From positions 1-64,000 of the forward strand of contig PJAB01000013.1 in assembly GCA_002887195.1 (NCBI GenBank): a stretch of 64,000 nucleotides of DNA, read 5' to 3'. How positions within the stretch are numbered: position 1 is the first letter of the stretch; every line of letters starts with the position of its first letter. Under the pieces are notes generated by a model. The model worked only from the letters and a program-made list of their open reading frames with translations, searched no databases and was not told the DNA's origin. Source of the DNA: Chrysochromulina parva. Its lineage: Eukaryota; Haptophyta; Prymnesiales; Chrysochromulinaceae. Shown here in pieces: positions 1-10,189 of this stretch. The position numbers were made by a program, and so were the translations under genes.

Positions 1-1390
1 TACGTTCGGCCGCCCGCCGCTCGGCCGCTGCCGCCGCCGCACTGCGCCCGCCTCCTTTGACGACTGCCCAGCCGTCGGCTTTGACGGTGCTGGTGCCACC
101 GCCGCCCCCACTCCAGACGTACCCCATCATGTCCCCTGAGGCTGTTCGGAGGCTGGCGGCCCAACGCAACCACGATGGTGCGACCGCATGGGCTTGGGTG
201 CTACTGGGCGGCTGGATCCACACAAACGCGAAGCTGCCCATCCCGAGCGCGCACACGAGCGCGAGCTTCGCGAGCACGGAGCGCCGGCAGCACCGGTAGC
301 CGTTGGACGAGCTGCGTGCTCGGAGCTGCTTGCTGGCAGTACCGCTGCTCGTGTCCAGTACGGCGCGTCGCTTGGTCTTCGCACTCGCTGGCTCGGGCGT
401 GGCTGCCTCGAGCCCGCCGCCGCCGCCGCCGCCTCTCGGGTCGAATTCATCCCATGTGTCCCAGCTGGAATACGTATTCTGTGCGACCAGCGCGCGGCTC
501 GCGCGCAGCTGATCCATACTCAACGCAACCTTCGGTGCCGGTGCCGATGCGTAAGCTTCGAGCTCCGGTACAGGCTCCGCCGATGTGCCGAACGAGGCAA
601 AGTCTGCCCATTCGTCTCCCGTTTCCCCCGCGCCAGGCCGGCCTCGGGCTTGTATGGGCTGCTGCCCTCGCTCCCTCGCATCCTCTCGAGCCACTCGAGC
701 GTTTGCAAGCCGCGCTAGCCAGGCCGTGTCGGCGGCGGCGTCAATCTCAGTGGGAGCCTCCGCTGCTGAGGCCGTGTCGTCGGTGGCCGCGTCGGCAGGC
801 ACTCCGGGCCCTCTTGGCCCACTTCGAGGACCGCTGCTGCTGCTGCCGCCGCTGCTGACGCCGGCGCTTGCGCACTCTCTGCTCTCGGGGCTCTCGTGCG
901 AGTCTGACGGCCGGCCCTTTCGCAACGTTGCCTCCGCCTGCTTCAGCCAGAGTGGGTCCTCCTCCGACCGCGGTGATTCCAAGGCTTCGCCAGACTTGGC
1001 AGCGGCGGCGGCGGCAGACTTGGCAGCGGCGGCCGACGACGCCTTGGCCTGCGCCTTCGCCTTCGCCACCGGTCTGGACCTCGACCGCTTATCCTCTCCG
1101 CTTTCGATGTCTGAGATCTCTAAGTTGCTCACCGAGGCGGCGCTTGCGTGCGTCGTGGATTGGGCCGCCGGGCGACTCCTACGAGCGGACTTGGTGTCGA
1201 CGTCCGAGTGCTCACTATCGCCATCGACGAACTGTGTGATTGGCAGCTCTGGAAGCCGCCGCATTTTTGTCGAGTCGGATGCATCGGACTCGGAGTCGTT
1301 GTCTGTATGCGGTGGTGGCCCCTCGTCGCCTCGTCGTGTGGCCGTGGCTTGAATGAGCTCCTTGTTCAGCAAGGGTGGCGGCCGTATCAT
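1..1390 (-). CDS. Ser/Ala-rich single-pass membrane protein, C-terminus outside window
   Basis: A minus-strand frame starts with ATG at 1390 and is still open at base 1, giving at least 463 codons with the stop outside the window. The first 250 or so residues are acidic, Ser/Ala-rich and probably disordered, with Lys-Ala runs. Two acidic-aromatic clusters follow, DEWADF near residue 258 and SWDTWDEFD near residue 310. After a basic stretch comes one hydrophobic segment (KLALVCALGMGSFAFVW, about residues 373-390) and a Gly/Ala-rich tail. The lack of stops over 1.39 kb and the protein-like acidic-aromatic motifs argue for a real gene; the long plus-strand frames over the same DNA are low-complexity mirror images. 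It starts 197-240 bp from the divergent ARM-repeat gene. I do not recognise a family. Confidence 0.6.
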   Translation of the reverse strand, partial: MIRPPPLLNKELIQATATRRGDEGPPPHTDNDSESDASDSTKMRRLPELPITQFVDGDSEHSDVDTKSARRSRPAAQSTTHASAASVSNLEISDIESGEDKRSRSRPVAKAKAQAKASSAAAAKSAAAAAAKSGEALESPRSEEDPLWLKQAEATLRKGRPSDSHESPESRECASAGVSSGGSSSSGPRSGPRGPGVPADAATDDTASAAEAPTEIDAAADTAWLARLANARVAREDARERGQQPIQARGRPGAGETGDEWADFASFGTSAEPVPELEAYASAPAPKVALSMDQLRASRALVAQNTYSSWDTWDEFDPRGGGGGGGLEAATPEPASAKTKRRAVLDTSSGTASKQLRARSSSNGYRCCRRSVLAKLALVCALGMGSFAFVWIQPPSSTQAHAVAPSWLRWAASLRTASGDMMGYVWSGGGGGTSTVKADGWAVVKGGGRSAAAAAAERRAAER

Positions 1391-1629
1391 GGTCTTAGTA
1401 CGGGATTGCGACAGAGCAGTCCGCGTTTCCAAAGCGGGTTGTGGGAGTGCTGTGGGAAACGGCGCAATTCCTGAACGGAGCTTGACAAGAAGCTTGCGCC
1501 TGGGCAGCGTTTCCGTTCACATGTGCGGGTCGAATCCTAATTGGGCACGCGAGGGTTGGCATCGGCAAGGGGGCCAGCCCGAGAGGAGTGCACGAGCGGG
1601 GCCCGCGCCCAGAGCGTAGCGCTCTTGAA

Positions 1630-4071
1630 ATGGGCGAGTCTGCAGCCTATGTGCTCAAGGGCATTGAGGATATGCTGCAGACGGAGGTCAAATATTTTTC
1701 GATGGTGTGCAAGGACGGCGAGAAAATGTACATTTGCCTCGGCAAACGTGCCCTCTTCCTCATCGACTTTGAGCCTCCGTTCCAGGAGCAGTTCTACTAT
1801 GCTTGGGTACGGCGCGTCATCATCGACAGCGACAACCTGCTGCTCTTCCAGATCGATTTCCACGAGGGTCGACAGTCGCTGCTGCTTGAGAGCTTCGAGC
1901 GCTCGCGGCTGTGCGATGAGCTTGCGATTTGCTGGAAGGCCGATGCTATGTTTCGGCAGTGGCGATGGCAGCCCTTCCCGCTCAAGCGCGGCCAGTGCGA
2001 CGTGGGCCGGCGCGACCGCGCGCGCACTGCCGTCGAGTTCACCGCGGCGCCCCAAAAGATGCAGCGCATCGAGTTCAAAGGCTACCAGCTCTTCCTCGAT
2101 GACGCGTACAGGGAAGACAGTCTCGGCGCGGACGGGATGCCGTCGGGCCGGTACCGCGCGACAGGCCGCGACCGCGAGATCGCGGTGGTGGTCGACCCTG
2201 CCGCGAGCGTGTCGGGCCTCGGCCGGCGCGAGAAACACAGCCTGCGGCTGGCGGCGGAACGGATGGCGCGCGGCAACGCGACGGACACCGAGATGATGGT
2301 GCTCCGCTCCGAGCAGTACCACAAGAAGATGAATCTGGTGGGAGACCTGGCTTCGTACGGCTGCTGGGCCGTGCACCTCCGCACGCCGCAGCGCGACGTG
2401 GGCGTGATCGCCATCCGGCGGAAATTCATACCGCCCGTGGGCGACACCTACCAGGACATCTTTATTGTGCTGCACGATGACGTGGGCATCGAGGATGCGA
2501 TCATGTTCATGAACGGTCTCGAACGACAGGCAGACACGCTCTCCCCGCTCGTCAAGTTCCCCTTTTACGACGACACGATCACCAAGGTCAAGGCCGACGC
2601 GCTCCTGTACGACGAGGACTCATTCTCATGGTTCCACGCTGAGGGCATCATTTCGTCGCAGGTAGACGCGGCTCGCGCCTTTTACAAGTCGATAGCCAAC
2701 CTGCTGAACAAGGAGCAATGTGTCGAGTTCCGCATGGAGGAGGTCGAGTCAGAGACGGTGATCATCGAAGACCCCTTCCGCGTCATCATCACCCTGTGGG
2801 ATGACGCACCCGGCCTCAACGAGCACTCCGACCCCCTCGCGTGGCGCAATTGGCGCCGACGGGTCGCTCGCTACCTCTACTGGTCGATCGACGGCGGGCT
2901 GCATCCGGGTGAGATGGACATGGGCATGCTCATCAAGTGCCATCGCATGCAGAGCTGCACGATGCGCTCGCGTGATATCCTCGAGCGCCTCTTTGATTTC
3001 TTCGTCCACATGTCTTCGGACACGCGACACTTCGAGCTGGACTCGTCGACGCTTGCGGACAAGGTCGGCGACCCCGAGTTCATGCAGTCGTTCACGATGA
3101 ACAAACGCCCCCTGCTCGTGCTGCTCGAGCAGGGCTTCTTGCAGCGCTGCCTGCAAGAGGAGAGCCCGCCCAAGTACATCAAGTTCCTGGCCGACATGAT
3201 CAACCGACCGTTCGAGGAGACGGGCACCGAGCTGCTCGTGACGCTATGCAACCAGATCGCGATGATGAGTCAGATTGAGTTCGACAAGGTGCAGCTCATC
3301 AAGGAGCACGTGATGCTCCCGCTCATCGAGCTGCTGCGCTCCGATGACGACCACCTGCTGCTGGCCGTCGTCAAGGCGCTCGTCAATCTCTCGTCGGGCA
3401 ACGCCGAAGCCAAGGACATGGTCGTCAACGAGGGCGGCGTGCGCTCGATCGTCCCACATCTGCTCAACAAGCCGCAGGAGCTTGCGCGAGCCTTCTGCGT
3501 GCTGCTCAAGAACTGCCTCACCGCGCCTGAGCTACGCGAGCGCATCCTTAACGACGGCGCTGTCGCGCCACTCGTGACGCTGCTCAAAAAGTCGAAGATC
3601 CAGGGCGCCGTGCGCAGCGACGGTGTGGTCGCCGCGGCCGCCGCCGCCGTGTGGAATTTGACCGCTCACCAGAACGCCAAGGCTCTAGCCGTCAGGGAGG
3701 GCGCCGTCGAGGCGCTCGTGGTGCAGCTGGGCGAGGACCGGTCGGACGAGGTGTGGCAAAAGTGCGCGGGCTGCCTGATGGTGCTCGCGGCAAACTCGGA
3801 TAAGAATAAGGAGAAGGCGGGCGCCGAGGGTGCCATACCCAAGCTGGTCGCCGTGATCAAGAAGACGGACGCCGCGGGGCCGCGGGGCTTCGCTGCGAAG
3901 AAGGCGGCGCTCGGCGCACTCGCCGTGCTCACCTCCGAGCCCAAGAACATCGCCCGGCTGCGCCAGGAGTCCTTTGACCTGGAGAAGTACGAAGCCCAGG
4001 CGGCCAAGGACAAGGACGAGCGTGTCAAGATGTTCATTCAGCAGCTGCACGAGCGGCTCTTCGGGTCGTAA
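1630..4071 (+). CDS. Armadillo-repeat protein
   Basis: The protein is 813 aa from the ATG at 1630; an in-frame ATG at 1588 would add 14 Arg-rich residues. I prefer 1630 because sensible sequence (MGESAAYVLKGIEDML) begins there. The first 500 residues are non-repetitive and aromatic-rich and may hold PH-like folds, but I cannot name them. From about residue 520 there are helical armadillo repeats with typical cores (LLAVVKALVNLSS, AAAAAVWNLTAHQ, AGCLMVLAANS, GALAVLTSEP) and the usual 40-odd residue spacing. ARM solenoids bind proteins, so a scaffold role is inferred; no catalytic motif is visible. The gene is intronless here and divergent from the membrane-protein gene that starts at 1390. Confidence 0.8.
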   Translation: MGESAAYVLKGIEDMLQTEVKYFSMVCKDGEKMYICLGKRALFLIDFEPPFQEQFYYAWVRRVIIDSDNLLLFQIDFHEGRQSLLLESFERSRLCDELAICWKADAMFRQWRWQPFPLKRGQCDVGRRDRARTAVEFTAAPQKMQRIEFKGYQLFLDDAYREDSLGADGMPSGRYRATGRDREIAVVVDPAASVSGLGRREKHSLRLAAERMARGNATDTEMMVLRSEQYHKKMNLVGDLASYGCWAVHLRTPQRDVGVIAIRRKFIPPVGDTYQDIFIVLHDDVGIEDAIMFMNGLERQADTLSPLVKFPFYDDTITKVKADALLYDEDSFSWFHAEGIISSQVDAARAFYKSIANLLNKEQCVEFRMEEVESETVIIEDPFRVIITLWDDAPGLNEHSDPLAWRNWRRRVARYLYWSIDGGLHPGEMDMGMLIKCHRMQSCTMRSRDILERLFDFFVHMSSDTRHFELDSSTLADKVGDPEFMQSFTMNKRPLLVLLEQGFLQRCLQEESPPKYIKFLADMINRPFEETGTELLVTLCNQIAMMSQIEFDKVQLIKEHVMLPLIELLRSDDDHLLLAVVKALVNLSSGNAEAKDMVVNEGGVRSIVPHLLNKPQELARAFCVLLKNCLTAPELRERILNDGAVAPLVTLLKKSKIQGAVRSDGVVAAAAAAVWNLTAHQNAKALAVREGAVEALVVQLGEDRSDEVWQKCAGCLMVLAANSDKNKEKAGAEGAIPKLVAVIKKTDAAGPRGFAAKKAALGALAVLTSEPKNIARLRQESFDLEKYEAQAAKDKDERVKMFIQQLHERLFGS

Positions 4072-4312
4072 CTCCGGTCACACAATATGATTTCGACATT
4101 TTTCCACAGCCAATGGTTGTGAACTCGACACCCTAGACATCGGACCGGCGTACAAGTGTACAAACTCGCATGATTAGCTGCACGTCGACGCGTCCTCCGG
4201 TCATGCGAGACTCTACCGGTACGTGGTACAAGACGTGATCCGTGTTGAAAAACCGAAGACCGAATTGGGAGCTTCAGTCCACACCCGCGCTCCCTTTGGT
4301 CTTTGACGCAGA

Positions 4313-5506
4313 ATGGGGACGCAAGATGGACGTCGGCAGGACACGGGCCGTGCTGCCCCCTCTCGAAAGCTCATGCGCCTTCGAGACTTTCGATTAAGCA
4401 CCATCCGTTGTTGTTGTCGACGCCCCGAACTGGGCGTGCAGCTCGGCGCGTCGCAGGATGCAGAGTTGGCTACAGTTGCTTCCGAGCCGCCGGCCGCCGC
4501 CGCTGCTTCTCCGCCAGGGTCCGGCACGCCCAAGAGATCCTTTTCGGGCCGTGTTATCGCCTCGGCCAGATCGTTCCTCTCGCCCAAAGCCTCGCAGACA
4601 GAGCCGAAAGAAGAGGCGGTTGCAGTGCCTCTACCTGAAGACGTTGTGGCTCCGCCCGTAGAGTTCGTCCTCACGGCTCCACCCGGAAAGATTGGAATCG
4701 GGTTTGAAGGCAACGGCGAGTTACCGCCCACGGTGAACAAGGTGTTGCCGACGTCTCCGTTTTTGGATCAGATACAAGTGGGCTGGGCGCTGGTGAAGCT
4801 CGACGGAGCCGACGTCACGAAGCATCAGGCGCAGCAAGTGATCAATCTTTTGAACCTCAAACTTTCGCAGGTGCGCGTCCTTAGCTTTGATATGCGCGGC
4901 CCATGGCGCGGAGAGACTCCACCAGCGCCGCGAGAACCACGGCCGCCGCTCGTGAAATTCGAGGGAGCCGATTACTTCGGGTCGAGCACTGAGCCTGGAA
5001 AGTGGCTGCGTCTGAGCGGCGACTTGGTTACGGAGCCGCCCGTATTGAACGGGCCGCGCATGGTGCGCGCACCCAAGCAGCTCACGGAGGAGCAGAGGAA
5101 CTCCGAGAAGTTCAGCTGGGTCGAACGCAAGGCGCGCGGTGGGCGGACGGGTGCGCCCAAATGGGACACTGATGACAAGGTTGAGAGCTTGTGCTTGGGG
5201 GACTCAGACGACGACGAGGTCCCCTTGAACCTGACTGACAGGGATGCGCACCTTTGGAAGTACACGCCAAAGAAGATCATCATCAGCATCCCCGCTCTGG
5301 ATGCCGCTCTGGACGCCGCTCTGTATGCCGACCAGGCCCTTTTGAGCAGCGATGCGGAGCCGGACGACCTGCCCGGGCCGATCCAGGCGACACATGCAGC
5401 AGGCGACGGCCAGCTGAGCGCCAGCGGCGAGAACGTCCCGACGAGGCTCGGCGAGGAAGAACTGCTCCCTGAATTCTCCAGTTTATTGGAGCGGTCACCC
5501 ATCTAA
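4313..5506 (+). CDS. PDZ-domain protein
   Basis: The protein is 397 aa. A basic N-terminus with a Cys cluster is followed by a Pro/Ala-rich linker. A PDZ-like domain then spans about residues 119-195: FVLTAPPGKIGIGFEGNG resembles the carboxylate-binding loop and first strands, VNKVLPTSPFLDQIQVGW is the usual segment before the helix, and LVKLDGADVTKHQAQQVI is the helix with its entry. The C-terminal half is charged, with an acidic GDSDDDEVPL cluster and an Ala/Asp repeat (ALDAALDAALYADQALL), and has no known fold. PDZ domains bind C-terminal peptides, so a scaffolding role is inferred. It lies 240 bp after the ARM gene on the same strand. Other in-frame starts are possible. Confidence 0.7.
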   Translation: MGTQDGRRQDTGRAAPSRKLMRLRDFRLSTIRCCCRRPELGVQLGASQDAELATVASEPPAAAAASPPGSGTPKRSFSGRVIASARSFLSPKASQTEPKEEAVAVPLPEDVVAPPVEFVLTAPPGKIGIGFEGNGELPPTVNKVLPTSPFLDQIQVGWALVKLDGADVTKHQAQQVINLLNLKLSQVRVLSFDMRGPWRGETPPAPREPRPPLVKFEGADYFGSSTEPGKWLRLSGDLVTEPPVLNGPRMVRAPKQLTEEQRNSEKFSWVERKARGGRTGAPKWDTDDKVESLCLGDSDDDEVPLNLTDRDAHLWKYTPKKIIISIPALDAALDAALYADQALLSSDAEPDDLPGPIQATHAAGDGQLSASGENVPTRLGEEELLPEFSSLLERSPI

Positions 5507-6083
5507 GAGCTAGTACCAGAGCCAGCTGAGAGCGCGAGTAGCCGAGTACCACCGAGGCGGTCGCCCAGCCGCAGTCCCAGACGGGACCATGAGCATCAGT
5601 CTGGTCACAATCCACTAGAGTACAATTATGTGCACAATCATCCTGCGGGAGTCGGCAAGTCCGAACCAAAAGTCCTGTGAGGGCGGGTGTGCCGGTGCGT
5701 CGTCGAGTCGGTGTGACTCGTGTCGTAGAAATCCGCGATGCGAGGTACCGCCAGCGCCACGGTTCGATCCGGCGCGTGCCGCGTGCGCGGCTGGTGAACT
5801 ACCAGCCTGCGCGCGGTGGAGAATCATCAACTTTACACGTCGACACGAAATATTATACAACGACGTCGCGACGTTTTACACCGTCGTGTGGAACATCGGA
5901 GTACGTAATGATTTTGTCGGGTCGGTATACAGAGTGGGCGCTGTGCGGGAGCGCCCCCGGGTTGGTCTGAGATCCAATCGACGCGCGTCGACGCAGGCTA
6001 AAGCCGCGGTATTACCCACCGCGCGTGTCGCGTGTGGCTTCCCGGTCCGTTTTGGGGTGCGGCGTGATCGCGAGCGCGTCACC
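5507..6083. other. Intergenic, convergent 3' ends
   Basis: These 577 bases separate the PDZ gene (+) from the 3' end of the helicase (-). The open frames here are short or extend the GC-rich antisense frame of the helicase. I see no gene, tRNA or repeat. Confidence 0.5.
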
Positions 6084-8481
6084 TTACGCGCTGCGCAATC
6101 GCTTGCGTTCCTGATATCGCTGCCGCGCGGCTGTGACGGCGCTCTCACCATTGCGCCGCTGCTCAGGTACGGCGGAGGCACGAGGAGCACTGCCATTACC
6201 ACTGCCGTCGACACTGCCGTCGCCGCAGGCCGCTACAGGAGGCTCGGCATCGCCTGCACTGCGCACACCGAGGAGCCTCTTCTCGTCAACGGCCTGAAGC
6301 TTTGGCAGGTGGGGCTCGATCCACTCCCACTCGACGGCGCTCGCGCGCAGCATGACCGGCCGCCCCGCCCACGCAAGCTCGCTGTAGACGACGAATTCCG
6401 CATGGCGCAGGCGTGTGGACGAGGGCGGCTCGCGCGCGCCACCGTCATCGTGCCTACCGCCGCCGCCGCCGCCTCCTCCGCCCCCTCCGGCGCCGCCAGC
6501 GTGTAACTGTAGGGACTGTGGAGGCTCACTGAGGGTCTGGAAGATGAGGGTACCCCGCATACGACGTGCGGCGTGGAAGTAGTAGCCCTGGGCGAGGGCT
6601 CGTCGACAGCGTATGCTCACCTCGGCGCTGCTGATCCTCGCCTGCCTCTCGGGCTCACCACACATGCCCGCCCCGCGGAGCAGCTGCAGCAGCTGCCGCT
6701 GCACGTCGCTCGCCGTGCGCAAGACGCGCGCGCGCACGCCGTGCGCGTGGCACCAATCGGTGCGCGCGCCGGGCGCCACCGCCGACCACTCGTCGAAAAG
6801 GTGAAGCAGCGAGATGTGGTCGCCGTCGGGGCTCTCGAGGCGCTCCCGGGTGGCTTCAGCGGCCTTGAGCACCTCTGGCCGGCCCGAGCGGCAGTAAGGT
6901 TCCTCGCCGCATGCCATCGCGCAGATCGAAGCGGCGGCGGGCGCGCACTCCGCGGCGGCCGCCGCGAGCAGCATGCACCCTAGGCTGGGCTCGAGCGGCA
7001 GACGCGCCATCGATCGCCCGTGTGCCGTCAGCGCACCGTCGACGTCGAGGGCACCGAGAAGGAAGAGCAGCCGCAGGGCGCGCCGGAGGGCGAGTGGCTC
7101 CGGTGGGTCCAGCCACTCGAGAGAGGCCACGTCATGAAGCCCGATCGCCTTCAGCTGGAGCACGACGTGCGCGAGGTTGGTACGAGCCACCTGTGGGGAA
7201 GAGGTGCGAGCGCCGTGGTGAGCACGTGCATGCACGCGACGTGCACGAGGTTGGTACGAGCAACTGCTCCACCTCGGGCAACTGCTCCACGTCCATCTTG
7301 GCCCACTGTGCCTCCGTGTAGAGCCGGTACACGTGGCCCGGCGCGGTGCGCCCCGCACGGCCCGCACGCTGCGTCGCGGCGCTCTTTGCGATGGGGACGA
7401 CTGTGAGCACCTCCATACCGCGCTCGTGGTCGTACCGCTTCTCCTTGACGAATCCCGGATCGATGACGAATCCGATCCCCGGGATCGTCAGGGACGTCTC
7501 GGCCACGTTGGTGGCGAACACCACCTTGCGGCTGCCCAAGGGCGCGGGCGCAAAGACCCTTTGCTGCTCCTCGACCGACAGCGTCGCATGGAGAGGCAGC
7601 ACCAAGAGCGGCGCCACAGCAGCCGGCCCGTCCTCCCGCAGCTGCGCCTCAAGCGCCGTCAGCGCGTGCGCCGCGGTTGCAATCTCCTCCTGCCCCGTGC
7701 AAAACACGAGCACATCGTCGGCCGCCACGCCGCGCTCGGCGAACTCATCAACGCCCCGATCGCCCTCGCATCCTGCCGCGCGACGAAGTGGACGCTCCAC
7801 GTGCAACCGAAGTACAAGCTCGAGCGCCGCGTCGACGAGGGCGTGGCTCGAGGTGGGTTCGGCCGCATGCAGCACACTGACGGGGAAGCGCCGGCCGGGC
7901 ACGTGCAGCACGGGCGCGTCGAAAAAGTAGCGCGCCAGCTTGGCAGTGTCGAGCGTGGCCGACGCAATGAGCACGCGTTGCAGTCCACCGCTGGCGCGCA
8001 GCGGCGCTGGCGGCGAGAGTCCTATGCTGCTACGCTCGCGTCGGCTGGCAAGCATGCGCTTCACCAGACAGAAGAGCACGTCCGTGTTGAGCGAGCGCTC
8101 GTGCGCCTCGTCGAGCACAAGCGCGTCGAACTGCTCAAGCTCGGGCGTTGCGACAGCCTGCCGGAGCAGCACGCCGTCCGTCATGAAGGTGATCCGCGTT
8201 GCCGACGAGCACGCCTGATCGAATCGCACGGCGTAGCCTACCTCGCTGCCCACCACGCCTCCGCGCTCCTCCGAAACGCGCCGCGCCGCCGCAATCGCCG
8301 CGACGCGCCTTGGCTGGGTCACGACGACGCGCGCGCAGCCGGCGGACAGGAGCAGCTGCGGCAGCTGTGTGGTCTTGCCCGAGCCCGTCTCGCCGACGAT
8401 GATGAGCACCTCGTGCGTGGAAAGCGCATCGAGGATCGTGCGCGAGTGAGCCATCATGGTGGACGCGCTTCCGACGTCCAT
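6084..8481 (-). CDS. DEAH-box RNA helicase (DHX family)
   Basis: Two exons, 8481-7273 and 7190-6084, are separated by an 82-nt GT-AG intron and give 771 aa. All DEAH motifs are visible in order: GETGSGKTT (I), TQPRRVAA (Ia), TDGVLLRQ (Ib), DEAH (II), SATLD (III), ETSLTIPGIGFVIDPG (V) and QRAGRAGR (VI). The splice rebuilds the conserved PEVARTNLAHVVLQLKAIG stretch at the winged-helix entry. HA2 and OB-fold regions follow, ending in VVYSELAWAGRPVMLRASAV. A Gly run interrupts the OB region. DEAH helicases remodel RNA or RNP in splicing or ribosome assembly; the closest human-type relatives would be DHX33/35/40, but I cannot choose. An in-frame stop lies 33 bp upstream of the ATG. The intron is unusual (see findings). 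Confidence 0.93.
7191..7272 (-). other. Intron of the helicase gene, built from duplicated exon sequence
   Basis: This 82-nt GT-AG intron (donor GAG|GTGGAG, acceptor CCACAG|GTGGCT on the minus strand) carries near its 5' end a 25-nt copy (7237-7261) of the first bases of the next exon (7163-7187), with one mismatch. It also carries a 12-nt copy (7261-7272) of upstream exon sequence (7279-7290). Position and phase are fixed by the conserved helicase sequence on either side. Confidence 0.85.
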
Positions 8482-8625
8482 GAGCGGCGTAAACTTGCCC
8501 TTCCGAAAAGGATTCTAAATGACGAGAACAATCAACTTTTGCTGGAATGAAGGACGCCTCCGAGACAAACTTCTCTCCTCCCGAGTTTGATTGCGACCTC
8601 CATCAAGCGCAACTCTTTCTCTGCA

Positions 8626-9540
8626 ATGCTGACTCGGAGCCGCTTGGCAACCGCGCTGCGGCGACCGGCCCTGGCGCGCAACCTGTGCGCGCCGGCGGTG
8701 CCGCTCGTGGACCAGGTGCGTGCGGACCTGGCCGTCATGAAGGCGAAGATCAGCCAGAAGACCGTCGGCGGCTACACGACCGAGGCCTTCTCGGCTGCTC
8801 TCTCCAAAGGCACTGTCGACCCGACTCTGCTCTCGGCATCGATGGATTTCAGCGATGAAGCGCGCAAGGTGGGCTGAGGGTCGAACGCCCCGCATTGATA
8901 CCCCGGCGGCGACCGCGCTCGGCTGGCCCGATGCGCATGCCTTGCCCCGTGTGGTCCTGTGCCTGACGCTCTTTCCCCTGAACCGCAGATGGCGCTGAAG
9001 CTCAACACGCAGGCGTCGCTGTGGTCCAACGAGATGGCTGGGGGGCAGGTGGCCAACTTCTCGGCGTATGAGGGCAAGATCGACGCGGCCATCCTCAAGG
9101 AGGTCCAGGGGGTATGCCGCAGCCCGCCACTGTTGCCTCACCCCTTACGTGCTGCTGCAAGCTGCCACCTCGAGCTGTTGCCGTCGCGCCGGCACGGCCG
9201 CATTTTCTGCTCACCCGATTCGCTGCGTCCGCCTCCCGCGCAGATCTTTGAGACGGAGCTCAAGAAGGCGCAGGCCGACACGAAGGGCACTCAGGAGATT
9301 GAGGCGGTTCTGAAGCAGTGGAACGCTGCCTTCGAGGGCAAAGATGGTCTGTTGGAGCTCGCGACCAAGGAGGAGAAGGCGGCGGAGGCCGGCCTGCTGC
9401 AGGTCGTCGCGGACATGGAGAAGCTCGAGCTGGATGTGGTGGGCGTCGCCGACGTGACCATCGGCGAGATCCTCGCGCGCGAGCCCGAGCTGCGTGCCGA
9501 GATCGAGAAGGAGATCAAGAACAACGTGTGGGCTCCCTGA
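8626..9540 (+). CDS. ATPQ: Mitochondrial ATP synthase subunit d
   Basis: Three exons, 8626-8868, 8989-9111 and 9244-9540, are joined by GT-AG introns of 120 and 132 nt and give 220 aa. An in-frame ATG at 8587 would lengthen the N-terminus by 13 residues. The start is rich in Arg, Ala and Ser and lacks acids (MLTRSRLATALRRPALARN), a typical mitochondrial presequence. The middle (VANFSAYEGKIDAAILKEVQ) corresponds to the family's 'PIDW..Y' segment, and the C-terminus (EPELRAEIEKEIKNNVWAP) matches the plant-type ending PEL...EI.N..W. The protein is a peripheral-stalk component of F1Fo ATP synthase in the mitochondrial inner membrane. It is divergent from the helicase gene, 144 bp between starts. 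The family is recognised from motif layout only. Confidence 0.75.
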
Positions 9541-10189
9541 GCTTAGGCTGGCGCGATCTGCGAGCGCCTGCTGGCCTGCTGGCAGGCAGCAGGGCATGAC
9601 ACGGTGCGTGTGGCGCATGACGGGCGGGTGGCTCTCGTTATTATTCGCCTTGCGCGCGGGCAACTGTGGTCGCGCGGTTCTTAAAAAGTGTGGATGCGAG
9701 GCGCACCAGGCAGCGTCTGTTCCTTCACCGAGCGGCGTCAGCCACGGAGGACTGTGTGTAGCGTGGACATGTTAAAGGCGCGTTCTATTTGATCCTACGC
9801 TCTATCCCGCGCGTTCTATTCGACCTGCGTAAGAGCTAAGACCTGCGTTTTCCCTTGCCCGCGGTCGAACACGAGTGTGCCGAGTGTCCGTCGAGGAATC
9901 ACTGATAGGCGTGTGAGCCGCCCGCGCCGTGGGCGCCGTGTTGGCAGCCGCCCGCGGCGCGGCTGTCCGGCGCGGGCCTCGACGCGGGCCGAGCGGCGTG
10001 TACCCGATACCTGCCGGGTGCCGCGTCGCTCCGCTGCACGCTCGTAACATTTGATCCGACGCTGCGGAAGCGATGGTTTACAGCATGACGTAGTCTATTC
10101 TCTCGAGGAGCGAAGCGGCAATCACTGAGCCACATAAGGCACGGCCAGGAGCCACATCAGCCACGCGCCCTGGCGCTCAACCGGCCATG
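9541..10189. other. Intergenic region
   Basis: These 649 bases lie between convergent 3' ends (ATP synthase subunit d and PRA1). A short direct repeat of the type GCGTTCTATTyGA occurs near 9780 and 9809. I see no gene. Confidence 0.45.

Noticed and set aside
585..1352. Plus-strand Ser/Ala-rich frame of 255 codons
   Set aside because: Mirror of the open minus-strand membrane protein; low complexity and no motif.
5628..6506. Plus-strand frame of 292 codons
   Set aside because: Mostly antisense to the C-terminal exon of the DEAH helicase; composition is Arg/Ala-rich.
7333..8550. Plus-strand frame of 405 codons
   Set aside because: Exact mirror of helicase exon 1, whose conserved motifs prove the minus strand.
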